Source of the DNA: Thalassotalea sp.
GTDB taxonomy: Bacteria; Pseudomonadota; Gammaproteobacteria; Enterobacterales; Alteromonadaceae
DNA: 64,000 nucleotides
Direction: 5' to 3'
Assembly (NCBI GenBank): GCA_022448425.1
Contig: JAKVCY010000114.1
Coordinates: 1 to 64,000, forward strand
Part shown: positions 20,051 to 29,402 of the stretch, piece by piece
Position numbering within the stretch: position 1 is the first letter of the stretch
Layout: each line of letters starts with the position of its first letter
Made by a program: the position numbers and the translations under genes
Notes under the pieces: generated by a model
Database searches by the model: none
What the model was told of the DNA's origin: nothing
The model's input: the letters and a program-made list of their open reading frames with translations, nothing else

Positions 20051-20326
20051 TCACCCTTTAATTTTTCCGCTATTACCGTCAACATAAACAGAGATAATTT
20101 TCCCGTCAGGCTGAATCAGTTTCACTCGATAACCATTGCCACTTGCCGATACTTTTAACACTTTACCGCCATATTTACGTTTTACTTTATTAGCTGCCTG
20201 TTTGGCTGAAATTTTTTTCCCCTGGCTGGCTTTCGAGTTGGCGTAGGCATACGAACTAGCATTACTGCTATACTGCATTCCAGCCATCAACAAAACAAGC
20301 ACTAAGAAAACAACATACTTATTCAT
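20051..20326 (-). CDS. PepSY-like periplasmic protein
   Basis: KISAKQAANKVKRKYGGKVLKVSASGNGYRVKLIQPDGKIISVYVDGNSGKIKG. Confidence 0.75.
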   Translation of the reverse strand: MNKYVVFLVLVLLMAGMQYSSNASSYAYANSKASQGKKISAKQAANKVKRKYGGKVLKVSASGNGYRVKLIQPDGKIISVYVDGNSGKIKG

Positions 20327-20527
20327 AACAACCTAATAAATTTAACGTTGAGCATTTAAGCTAGTGTAAAAGAATGCCGCGACAGATGAAATGGTCGAGC
20401 ACGATAAAGGCTAAAGAAATTTACCTGAACATTAGCTTAATTCAAAGTTCAGTATGAGTTCAGGAAAGGTATTGCCTAATGTCATTAACAAAAGCTTAGG
20501 ACAAGTTAAATGACAAGGGGCGTACCT

Positions 20528-21415
20528 ATGAAAGCAACAACATCAAAACAAAAAGAACTATCGATAGCGACTTGGTTAAAAGTTATTTTATGTGCATGGT
20601 GCTTTATCTTTATCATTGGTTTTGCAAAAGCAGCAATTGCTGAAGAGCTAACGAGTACAGAAGCTATTAACACTCAAACTAATAAAACTCATTTCACAAT
20701 CGGTGGATTAGTCAAACAACAGCAGGTTCTCTCGAACAGTGAAAAGCATGCCTTACTTCTTAAGTCTGAAAAGCAATTACTGACGAGTACGATAACGAGA
20801 GAGCAACATCAAGCAGCTAAGTTAAAGGACAGTAACCAAGATGATACAAAGGCGAAAAGCAGTAACAAAATCACACTTACACCAAGAAGTCTGTACCACG
20901 ATTTTAGTGTCTACGACGGTTATAGCGTGTTGTTTGATGATCTCGACTATGACGGCTTCTATCAAACATTTTCAGTAATCTTTGATGCCGACGTTCACAC
21001 TTATGCGGGTGCCGATCAAGCGGCCATTTATGCAGAAATTTACCTTAGCAGAAACGGTGGTCCATGGGAGTACTTACACACAACAGATAGCTTTACTATC
21101 TATGGCGAATCAACCGAAGACGAATATGAAGTAATGACCAATCTTGCTACTGGTTACCCGAGTGACTATTACGATGTGCTAATTGATGTGTACGAAGTGG
21201 GCTATAGTGACATTGTCGCAACATACAGCAGTGATGATACAAACAATCTCTACGCGTTGTCATTAGAAAGCAGTAACTATGATGTCGTTGAATACTATGA
21301 AGAACATCATGCTCACGGCGGTAGTTCAAGTATTCTGCTACTAAGCCTTATTGTTCTGGCGCTAGCATTAAGACATTCAAGCAAAATACTGCTAGATCGC
21401 AATGTAAAAATATAA
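20528..21415 (+). CDS. GlyGly-CTERM-type (choice-of-anchor H-like) secreted protein
   Basis: Signal peptide; C-terminus HGGSSSILLLSLIVLALALRHSSKILLDR. Confidence 0.6.
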   Translation: MKATTSKQKELSIATWLKVILCAWCFIFIIGFAKAAIAEELTSTEAINTQTNKTHFTIGGLVKQQQVLSNSEKHALLLKSEKQLLTSTITREQHQAAKLKDSNQDDTKAKSSNKITLTPRSLYHDFSVYDGYSVLFDDLDYDGFYQTFSVIFDADVHTYAGADQAAIYAEIYLSRNGGPWEYLHTTDSFTIYGESTEDEYEVMTNLATGYPSDYYDVLIDVYEVGYSDIVATYSSDDTNNLYALSLESSNYDVVEYYEEHHAHGGSSSILLLSLIVLALALRHSSKILLDRNVKI

Positions 21416-21566
21416 TGTGAAGCGCTAAGTTTAGGATGTAAGTTGCAAGGACGCACATCAAAATAAAAAGGGAATGTTCGGCAATAGACGATTGAAGAGA
21501 GATACTCAGCTGTTGTATATTTTCAAGTGAGCTTAAAGATAACAGACATTATTTAGGGACGTTGAC

Positions 21567-22049
21567 ATGTCGGCAACAGCAATTGCTTTAACTGCCTACC
21601 TTGCGGCGCTAGGAGAAACCATTCAAGCACCGCAGTCTTCATTAGAAGCGAATGAAAATAATGAGGTTGCCATACTGTTTCAACAAACCGAGATCTCCTT
21701 CAATTACAGTCAATGGCAATTGCAAAACGACTCTGTATGCGAGCGTTATTCTTCTGATAACCTCGACTATACAGCTTGCACCCAAAAGGCAAAGTTGCTA
21801 TTCAATCAATTGTGTACAGCGTTAACTAACAGGCGTAATAACCTGCCGAACCAGCAAAGGTACAAGGCGATGTACTGTAATGCCGCCGTGAACTATCAAC
21901 CTGTTATAACGACAATATCCTATGGCGATAGCAATCAAATCTCAGAGCAAGAACGACAGTGTAATCAGCTTATCTTGAAAGCTTTAGTCAATCCAACAGC
22001 AGATCTTATCAAAGAAAAGAACGAAGTCTGCAAAGGTATCAATAAATAG
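21567..22049 (+). CDS. hypothetical protein, Cys-containing
   Basis: 160-aa ORF, no recognised domain. Confidence 0.5.
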   Translation: MSATAIALTAYLAALGETIQAPQSSLEANENNEVAILFQQTEISFNYSQWQLQNDSVCERYSSDNLDYTACTQKAKLLFNQLCTALTNRRNNLPNQQRYKAMYCNAAVNYQPVITTISYGDSNQISEQERQCNQLILKALVNPTADLIKEKNEVCKGINK

Positions 22050-22113
22050 CTGAAACACGAAGCTCCTGCAGAATTCGTTTTAATGTGAGCAGTATATCAA
22101 CGAAGACGACAAT

Positions 22114-22139
22114 AACACCGCTAGTCTCCTAGCGGTGTT
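22114..22139. terminator. strong hairpin between convergent genes
   Basis: AACACCGCTAG-TCTC-CTAGCGGTGTT; no strong U-tract. Confidence 0.55.
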
Positions 22140-22167
22140 GCCAAAGATAATATCAGAAGTAAACTAG

Positions 22168-22464
22168 TTAGTTGTGCGTGTGAACTACGCTATTTTCCGT
22201 ACCAAAAACATTTGGCAAGTACTGGTCAGCCTGATAATCATTTTCCCATTCTTTACCATCTAGCAAATACCGGAAATGAAACGTTTCACCAACAGGTAAA
22301 CGCATTTTCGCTTTAAACGCATTTGTTTTCTTGTTTAGCTTCATCTCAACTGGCTGCCAATCGTTGAATTCGCCTAACAATTGAACGGAACTCACATCAT
22401 CACGGCTAAATTCAAAAGTGACTTCTGCTTCCGGTTTCGTTTTGAAGTATTTTTTGGTCAACAT
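22168..22464 (-). CDS. isoamylase early-set / CBM48-like protein
   Basis: VQLLGEFNDWQPVEMKLNKKTNAFKAKMRLPVGETFHFRYLLDGKEWENDYQAD. Confidence 0.8.
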   Translation of the reverse strand: MLTKKYFKTKPEAEVTFEFSRDDVSSVQLLGEFNDWQPVEMKLNKKTNAFKAKMRLPVGETFHFRYLLDGKEWENDYQADQYLPNVFGTENSVVHTHN

Positions 22465-22887
22465 AACCTATCCCCTCTGGTTAATTTGCTCTCAATATTT
22501 ATGCATAATGCTAAGAAAGCTGTTTGACGCTTTTATGAAATATTGAGTATTTTTTGAACTATTTAAGTGCAAAAAAACGAGTTGTTGCACTTTTACCGAA
22601 CAATCCTGTGGCTTTTTATAACAACATCGGCGTTACACGATTGATTAAGCAGGATTTATACCTTAAGTGATTAAAATTCGTTCTATCCAGAATAACACCT
22701 ATATTGATGGCTATATTTAAGTAGCACGCATCAATATTGGCGGTATCACACATAGGCCTGCCTAATCAGTATAGGGCAAAATTTAACTTTTGAAGGTAAC
22801 TTAAAAAGGTGGGTTAAAAAGGCAACTGGAAATGGCTACTTAGGGCAAAGGAAACTTAATAGCCAAGCCTTACCAGATGTTCAGTAA

Positions 22888-23700
22888 CTAGTTATTTTCA
22901 TCTAATGCTTGTTTCCAGAAAGTTTTCCATTGCTCATAGGCTTTGGACTCTTGAGCAAAATGTTGACGGTATAGTGTCTGAATAACCCCTTGCTCATATA
23001 AATCAACTAGTGCTGCATCCAGGGCTTGATAGAGCTTGTTATGAGTTTTACTCGACTTGTTATACATCACGCTAAATTGTCGAGAAGACAACGCAGGTCT
23101 CAATGGTTTTAAGCACCTTTCGCGAAGTTCACTATCGAATTTGGCGCAATAAATATTAACAAACGTCGAAGAATAAATGAGGTAGTCAACACGATTGGCC
23201 TGTAATAACTTGAACTGCACGTTTCTATCTAATATCGCATAAACTTCACTAAAGCCGAGTGAATTTGCCAAATTATGCTGTATCGAATCTTTAGATACGC
23301 CAACACTTGCAGTTGACATGTCTATTTCGTCTAGCTTGTTTAGAGGGCTAGCCATAGGCGCATAAACATAGATTTGTTCATACGAGAGTGGGAGTAAAAA
23401 TTTTGCCCAAACTAAGCGCTCTTCATTGGGTATTGCGCCATAAACACCGTCTAAGTGACCACTTTTCAGCTCGTAGAGACCTCTCGCCCACGCATCGGGT
23501 TTAGGGACGATCCTTATATTCGCGCGCTCAGCCGCCATATTCAGAATTGCCCAACCCGTTCGATATGGCCCAGACATGTCGAGATACAACTGGTGATCGT
23601 CAAAAACGCCAATTTGAAGTTCATTACCGTTTGCTGTTTTAGGTAAAGCTGCGCACAGCGATGCATTCAAAATAGCAATCAACAGTAATAAACGCGTCAT
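22888..23700 (-). CDS. substrate-binding periplasmic protein (SBP_bac_3-like)
   Basis: Signal peptide; YRTGWAILNMAAERANI... periplasmic solute-binding layout; no permease adjacent. Confidence 0.7.
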   Translation of the reverse strand: MTRLLLLIAILNASLCAALPKTANGNELQIGVFDDHQLYLDMSGPYRTGWAILNMAAERANIRIVPKPDAWARGLYELKSGHLDGVYGAIPNEERLVWAKFLLPLSYEQIYVYAPMASPLNKLDEIDMSTASVGVSKDSIQHNLANSLGFSEVYAILDRNVQFKLLQANRVDYLIYSSTFVNIYCAKFDSELRERCLKPLRPALSSRQFSVMYNKSSKTHNKLYQALDAALVDLYEQGVIQTLYRQHFAQESKAYEQWKTFWKQALDENN

Positions 23701-23727
23701 TTCAGCCTCTCGCAACTCTGCATGAAC

Positions 23728-24033
23728 TTATTTAAGTTTAGACTGAATTAAGGTTTTTTCTCTTTTTGCTTCATTTTTTTGAACTGCTCTATTTTCCCGA
23801 GTTACTAGTAAAAACGTTAAATACATTTTAGTTGGCAAACTAAAAATTAAACCAAAAGCAAAGCAAATAGCACTAATAACCATGCCCGCTACGCCCATTT
23901 TCTCTGGTAGATGAAGGTAACTCAGAAAATAGTGTCCTAACAAAAAGAGACATAATCCAATAACGATACATATTTTTAGCACTCTTATAAGTCTATCTTC
24001 TGCCATAGCCCACCTCTTGCCATTAGCCAGCAT
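23728..24033 (-). CDS. hypothetical two-TM protein
   Basis: 101 aa with two hydrophobic helices. Confidence 0.5.
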   Translation of the reverse strand: MLANGKRWAMAEDRLIRVLKICIVIGLCLFLLGHYFLSYLHLPEKMGVAGMVISAICFAFGLIFSLPTKMYLTFLLVTRENRAVQKNEAKREKTLIQSKLK

Positions 24034-24161
24034 TGAATAGCCAATAAAATTGACTACTTTTAAAACACTACCATCTATTTCATGTGTGAATATTGATCTT
24101 TAACAACACTGCACACATATCTAACAACAAGCTAACCCACTGACAGTAGGACGAATTCCTC

Positions 24162-25313
24162 ATGTTTAATTTTACTTACGCTAACAACACAGTTATCCAT
24201 TTTGGCACTGAGCAAATCGCTAAACTAAAAAGTGCTATTACTAAAGGCCAAAAAGTACTACTTGCCTACGGTGGTGGCAGCATTAAAAATAACGGGGTGT
24301 ATCAACAAGTCCTAGATGCACTAAGCAAACATGAGGTTGTTGAATTTTCGGGTATAGAGCCAAATCCAAGTTATGAAACCACCATGAAAGCCGTCGAGTT
24401 AGTTAAAAAGGAGAGTGTTGACTTTATTCTCGCCGTAGGTGGCGGCTCAGTAATCGACGGTTGTAAGTTTATAGCTGCTGCAGCGAAATTCGATGGAGAA
24501 CCCTGGGATATATTGGCGAAGAACGCACCAGTGAAAGATGCCGTCCCATTGGGTGTTGTACTCACTTTGCCAGCGACAGGCTCTGAATCCAATAGCTTTG
24601 CGGTTGTATCAAAGCTCGCAACCAAAGATAAATTTGCATTCGGTTCACCCAAGGTTCAACCGCTGTTTGCCGTTCTCGATCCGAGCGTTATGGCGTCGCT
24701 ACCAGAACGCCAGCTCACCAATGGCATCGTCGACGCTTATGTTCATATCATGGAGCAATACCTTACCTACGATGTTAATGCAAAAGTGCAAGATAGATTT
24801 GCTGAAGGCCTGTTACTCACACTCATAGAGGAAGGCCCTAAGGTGTTCGACAATGCAGATAACGAAATACGCGCCAATATCATGTGGAGTGCGACAATGG
24901 CATTGAATGGCCTTATAGGTGTTGGTGTACCGCAAGATTGGTCGACGCATGGTATTGGACATGAAATTACCGCGCTGTATGGTTTAGATCATGCACAAAC
25001 ACTAGCGATTATATTGCCACGTATGATGTGGGAAATGCGCGCCGAAAAACAAGACAAGCTGCTTCAGTATGCAGAACGCGTATGGCAGATTACCGATGGT
25101 GATAATGAACAGTGTATTAAGCTTGCCATAGAAAAGACAGAAGCGTTTTTCCGCAGTGTAAAAATGGGCACACGCTTCTCAGACTATCAGTTGGGATATG
25201 AGGTAGTGGAACCACTTGTAGCTCAGCTAGAGCGTCACCAGCAAGTAGCAATGGGGGAAACGAAAGCCGTTACTTTGCCTCGCAGCCGTTCAATTATCAC
25301 TGAAAGCCTATAA
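24162..25313 (+). CDS. iron-containing alcohol dehydrogenase (YqhD-like)
   Basis: FNFTYANNTVIHFG; ILAVGGGSVIDGCKFIAAAA; THGIGHEITALYGLDHAQTLAI. Confidence 0.9.
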   Translation: MFNFTYANNTVIHFGTEQIAKLKSAITKGQKVLLAYGGGSIKNNGVYQQVLDALSKHEVVEFSGIEPNPSYETTMKAVELVKKESVDFILAVGGGSVIDGCKFIAAAAKFDGEPWDILAKNAPVKDAVPLGVVLTLPATGSESNSFAVVSKLATKDKFAFGSPKVQPLFAVLDPSVMASLPERQLTNGIVDAYVHIMEQYLTYDVNAKVQDRFAEGLLLTLIEEGPKVFDNADNEIRANIMWSATMALNGLIGVGVPQDWSTHGIGHEITALYGLDHAQTLAIILPRMMWEMRAEKQDKLLQYAERVWQITDGDNEQCIKLAIEKTEAFFRSVKMGTRFSDYQLGYEVVEPLVAQLERHQQVAMGETKAVTLPRSRSIITESL

Positions 25314-25342
25314 ATAAGAAGGCATGTTGCCGAATACCATTA

Positions 25343-25382
25343 AAAAAGGGCTTTTTGCATTTAAATACCAAGAGCCCTTTTT
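25343..25382. terminator. bidirectional intrinsic terminator
   Basis: AAAAAGGGCT ... AGCCCTTTTT. Confidence 0.75.
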
Positions 25383-25431
25383 GTTCATATTGCTATTATT
25401 CGTTTAAGCCCCTTGAAATCAAACAATGTGG

Positions 25432-26040
25432 TTAAAGCAAGTTAACGACTAACGATACCGCGATTGACCACATGATAACGGCAACAAAAAGATTGATCCC
25501 CTGCTGAACTTTACCTTTGCTCAACCAAGGTGACATTTTTGCGGCTGCCAGCGCTAAGCTATAAAACCAGGTTAGCGATGCCATTAATATTCCCAGCCAA
25601 AACCACCACTTTTCACTACCTTGATACTGTCCGCTAATACTGCCAATTATGACCACGGTATCTAAATAAACATGTGGGTTTAGTAAGGTAACCGCGAGTG
25701 TTGTAAATAACACAGCCTTCCGAGTACTTGGCGCACTAGATTCAGCGATGCTTCCTATCGAGGACTTGAGAAACTCATTAAAGAAAATGGCACCATAAAC
25801 AGTTAGGAATAAAATGCCTGCAATCGTTAAAGCATAATAAGCAATGTCATTACTCGCAACTAAAGCTCCTCCACCAAAGACGCCCAATGTCATCAAAGTA
25901 AAATCACAAATGACGCAAATTGTCGCTACCATTAGGTGATAGTTCTTTTTGATCGACTGCGTCAATATATAAGAGTTTTGTGCACCGATAGGTATTATCA
26001 TGCCGGCTCCGATTAAAAAGCCCTTCGCCATTGTCAGCAT
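25432..26040 (-). CDS. argO: LysE/ArgO family amino-acid exporter
   Basis: GFLIGAGMIIPIGAQNSYILTQSIKKNY; divergent from an ArgP-type regulator. Confidence 0.85.
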   Translation of the reverse strand: MLTMAKGFLIGAGMIIPIGAQNSYILTQSIKKNYHLMVATICVICDFTLMTLGVFGGGALVASNDIAYYALTIAGILFLTVYGAIFFNEFLKSSIGSIAESSAPSTRKAVLFTTLAVTLLNPHVYLDTVVIIGSISGQYQGSEKWWFWLGILMASLTWFYSLALAAAKMSPWLSKGKVQQGINLFVAVIMWSIAVSLVVNLL

Positions 26041-26061
26041 TTACCTCTCCTAATTACAAAT

Positions 26062-26087
26062 AATACCAATTACATTAAGTTGGTATT
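26062..26087. promoter_or_regulatory. inverted repeat in argO/argP intergenic region
   Basis: AATACCAA-TTACATTAAG-TTGGTATT. Confidence 0.45.
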
Positions 26088-26293
26088 TAACCTAGCCATT
26101 CTCGAATGCTCAACAATTTATCCACTTGTCATTTAGAAGTAAAATTAATAAATTTAATATTTAATTAGCTAGACTAATGATAGGTATTAGGTATTAATGC
26201 GAAATGAAGAAGTACTAATGTGTGTGAAAGAATGTTAGTGAGTAATTTTCCCGTAATGAAGAATAAGTTATTGAACTACCCTAAAAGCGGAAC

Positions 26294-27199
26294 ATGTATA
26301 TGCAAAATGTAGATTACAAGCTACTGTCAGCATTGAATGCCGTAATAACTGAACAGAGCTTTGAAAAGGCAGCAGACAAGTTAGCAATAACGCAATCTGC
26401 CGTGTCACAGCGGATTAAGCAATTAGAGTCGAGCTACGCTCAGCCTTTACTTATTCGTTCACAGCCAATTGAACTAACACCTCTTGGGGAAAAGTTGCTC
26501 AAGCATTTTAAACAAGTGGAATTACTTGAGTTTCAATTGCGCGAGGAGATCAGTCCGACTGAGCGAGCTTCAAGTTTGACAGTACCTATTGCGGTTAATG
26601 CAGATACTTTGGCTAGCTGGTTTATTCCCGCGATATCGCCGTTGTTAAAAACAACTGATATCACGTTAGATCTGCACCTCGCCAATGAAAAGAAAACGCA
26701 AATGCTGTTGAATAAGGGGGCTGTATTTGCAGCTATCTGCAGCAAAGCTAGAGCTATTTCTGGATGTAAGTCGACCTATCTGGGCAATTTACCCTATGTG
26801 CTCGTATCATCTCCAGACTTCGAACGGCGCTACTTCCCAAATGGATTAAACGCAGAAACGCTAGTAAATGCACCGGCTGTCGACTTTGATCCCAATGACA
26901 ATATGCACGCCAACTTCATTGAAGAGCATTTTAATGTGCAAGCGGGTCAGTATCCATGTCATCGTGTACGATCATCGGAAGCTTTTGTATTTTTAGCGCT
27001 AGAAGGTGCAGCTTATACATTGCTGCCGATTACCCAAGCGAAGCCACACTTAGCAGCTGGGACTTTAGTGAACTTACTACCTAAAGACCCCGTTGTGCAA
27101 AAGCTTTACTGGCATAGTTGGCACTTAGAACAAGGCATACATCGTGAGGTATCAACACGAATCATAAATTACGCATCAGAGCTATTGTCTGAGTACTAA
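26294..27199 (+). CDS. argP: LysR-family regulator ArgP
   Basis: VDYKLLSALNAVITEQSFEKAADKLAITQSAVSQRIKQLE; divergent from argO. Confidence 0.85.
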   Translation: MYMQNVDYKLLSALNAVITEQSFEKAADKLAITQSAVSQRIKQLESSYAQPLLIRSQPIELTPLGEKLLKHFKQVELLEFQLREEISPTERASSLTVPIAVNADTLASWFIPAISPLLKTTDITLDLHLANEKKTQMLLNKGAVFAAICSKARAISGCKSTYLGNLPYVLVSSPDFERRYFPNGLNAETLVNAPAVDFDPNDNMHANFIEEHFNVQAGQYPCHRVRSSEAFVFLALEGAAYTLLPITQAKPHLAAGTLVNLLPKDPVVQKLYWHSWHLEQGIHREVSTRIINYASELLSEY

Positions 27200-27269
27200 G
27201 ACACGTTGACCTTACAGAGTTAGATTTTATCGAACTAATCCAGAGACGAAGCTCCCCGCTGGCGAGCAA

Positions 27270-27479
27270 CTATTGGCTCAATAAATAGTCCGTATGAGTT
27301 TTGACGGCCTCTATTCCGACGACATTGACAGAGCTGGCATTAGCTGTGACGTCAAGCTTGTGATATTTCAGTGCGAAAGACATTGCCTGGAGAGGACAAG
27401 ATGGTTGGCCATTGATATGAATTGATTTAGTACAATGATGCTTAATTTGGCGTATTGCATTAGGAGTCGAATATTCCAT
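27270..27479 (-). CDS. hypothetical small protein
   Basis: 69 aa; purine-rich RBS-like GGGAAAGGAA upstream. Confidence 0.35.
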   Translation of the reverse strand: MEYSTPNAIRQIKHHCTKSIHINGQPSCPLQAMSFALKYHKLDVTANASSVNVVGIEAVKTHTDYLLSQ

Positions 27480-27697
27480 TTCCTTTCCCTTAAACTTATA
27501 AAAACAACGTATTTAATTGTAGTACCGATAATTGAAGTAACAGTATTGTCGATAGCTTCTACATCGGTTTGTGTGTTGCTAGCTGGAACTCCTCAAGCTC
27601 ACCATCAAGGAACAAGCTTGAGTCAGACAAGCCCACACAGGCGTATGCAGGCCTAAGTATAGTAGAGTTTTCAAAAAACAACCTACAACTGCTCATA

Positions 27698-27737
27698 AAA
27701 AAACCAGCGCCAAATCGTTAAATTCAGTTCGCTGGTT
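27698..27737 (-). terminator. intrinsic terminator
   Basis: AAAACCAGCG ... CGCTGGTTTT. Confidence 0.7.
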
Positions 27738-27787
27738 TTAATGCCAAACATCAACTTATTGAAAATTAGCCTTAGGCCATAGGAAGT

Positions 27788-28429
27788 TTAATTAAACATT
27801 CTCTTTAAACCGTCAGCAAACGCAACAAAGCGCTCTTTAAGTGATTGTTTAATCGAAATATCTACACCACTGAAAATCGCAAAACCTTCAATCACCAATG
27901 TAGGAGCATCGATGGTTGCCGATGTTTGACTGTCATTATCAACGCCGCCAAATATACAAAACACTTTGGAAACAATATTGACATTTTCAGGAACAAAAAT
28001 GTCATTGCCACTAAATAGGCTAAACACTTTTACCGTCGTAACTTTTTTCGTGAAGGTAGCATTAGTGAAGTCAATTTCGGTGCCAGAGAATGCACTCAAC
28101 ACTTTTAATTCGCCAGCAACTTTCCAAGCTCCTGAGCGTTTATTGCCACCAAACACGCTTACAACGCTATCTGTGCCCTGCTCACTGCTCGGCTCGAAAT
28201 TAAATGCCATGTTGTGCTTTTTAGATTCGACATAAGATTCATCTACATTTAATTTCAAATCTTCCGCTTGCTTAGCAATTTCTTCATTGTCTTGGCTCTC
28301 CATTGCAATATCTAAGCGACGCTCGAACGCTTCATATGATAGCTCACCATGACTGTAATTCATGATGAGTTGATCAATAACTTCATCGCGTACAGCTTGC
28401 GTAGGTCTGTCTTTCATTGCTACTGACAT
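27788..28429 (-). CDS. DUF1707/LiaF-like protein
   Basis: RDEVIDQLIMNYSHGELSYEAFERRLDIAMESQD then repeated FSGxxI / FGG strands. Confidence 0.75.
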   Translation of the reverse strand: MSVAMKDRPTQAVRDEVIDQLIMNYSHGELSYEAFERRLDIAMESQDNEEIAKQAEDLKLNVDESYVESKKHNMAFNFEPSSEQGTDSVVSVFGGNKRSGAWKVAGELKVLSAFSGTEIDFTNATFTKKVTTVKVFSLFSGNDIFVPENVNIVSKVFCIFGGVDNDSQTSATIDAPTLVIEGFAIFSGVDISIKQSLKERFVAFADGLKRMFN

Positions 28430-28622
28430 GTATATTTCCTTCTTGGCCTATTCGCCTTGTCAACACGACAACGCGTTCCCATTAACATTCCAGTAACGCA
28501 GCAATATTCAGACCTAAAATATAAACCCTTACAATTCATTAACTTAAAATATTTACCATGTTCAACGGTTGTTAGAAAGACAACACATTAGCGAAATCTA
28601 CTAAGTATTGGCTAAATCGCTT

Positions 28623-29312
28623 TTAACTTTTTGCCTTCAGCTTTAACGACATCAACTCTATTAGTCCCGCTTTAAATCGTGGAAATACATTTTCTAAAGG
28701 CTCGCCTTCTTGCTCTTCAATGCAAATAACGCCAATACCCAGATCGTTCGCACCATATTCGCCCAAGCTGCCAGGCGTAGGGTACCCGATATCTGGTTGT
28801 GCTTTATATCCAGATGCCTGGGCGAGAATTTCTGCTGCATGTTTAGCACTATCGCCAGAATAAACAATAGAAGGTTCCCAACTATGAAAGTGGATAATTA
28901 ACGTTGGTGGGATTTGCTCTATCAATTTCGCCAGCGCTTTTACTTCAGGTTCAGAGCCTGGTGAGGAGCCAGGAAAATATCGAGGAGCTTTGCATTCGTC
29001 ACTCCAACACATAGATGGGAAATTTCTATTTAAATCAACACCATTGCCGTTGGTTCGCTCATTGATATTGTAACCATCAGGGTTAATACAGGTAATAAGT
29101 ACCCAAGGTGCATTATATTGCTGGTTGTGCTCTATAAGCCACATTAGCCACTTTTCGGCCAGTTCTACACCTTCAGGTTCATCACCGTGGACACCACCAA
29201 TGAAAAGCAAAGGTCTTTCGGCAACAAGTTCAACAATTGGTTTACTGGCAAAAAGCGCAATGTTTTTCCCTTTTGCCGATGTGGCCCAGTTTGACTGTTG
29301 CCAATAACTCAT
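28623..29312 (-). CDS. M14-family peptidase (MpaA-like)
   Basis: GGVHGDEPEGVELAE, INPDGYNINERTNGNGVDLNRNFPS, HFHSWEP. Confidence 0.85.
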   Translation of the reverse strand: MSYWQQSNWATSAKGKNIALFASKPIVELVAERPLLFIGGVHGDEPEGVELAEKWLMWLIEHNQQYNAPWVLITCINPDGYNINERTNGNGVDLNRNFPSMCWSDECKAPRYFPGSSPGSEPEVKALAKLIEQIPPTLIIHFHSWEPSIVYSGDSAKHAAEILAQASGYKAQPDIGYPTPGSLGEYGANDLGIGVICIEEQEGEPLENVFPRFKAGLIELMSLKLKAKS

Positions 29313-29402
29313 GTGCTATCCATCCCCTTGAATTGTTTTACTTTAAATTTTTTAACTCTACCTTGGTTTACTCTTTATTAGCTTGAATTGGTCGGATTTA
29401 AT

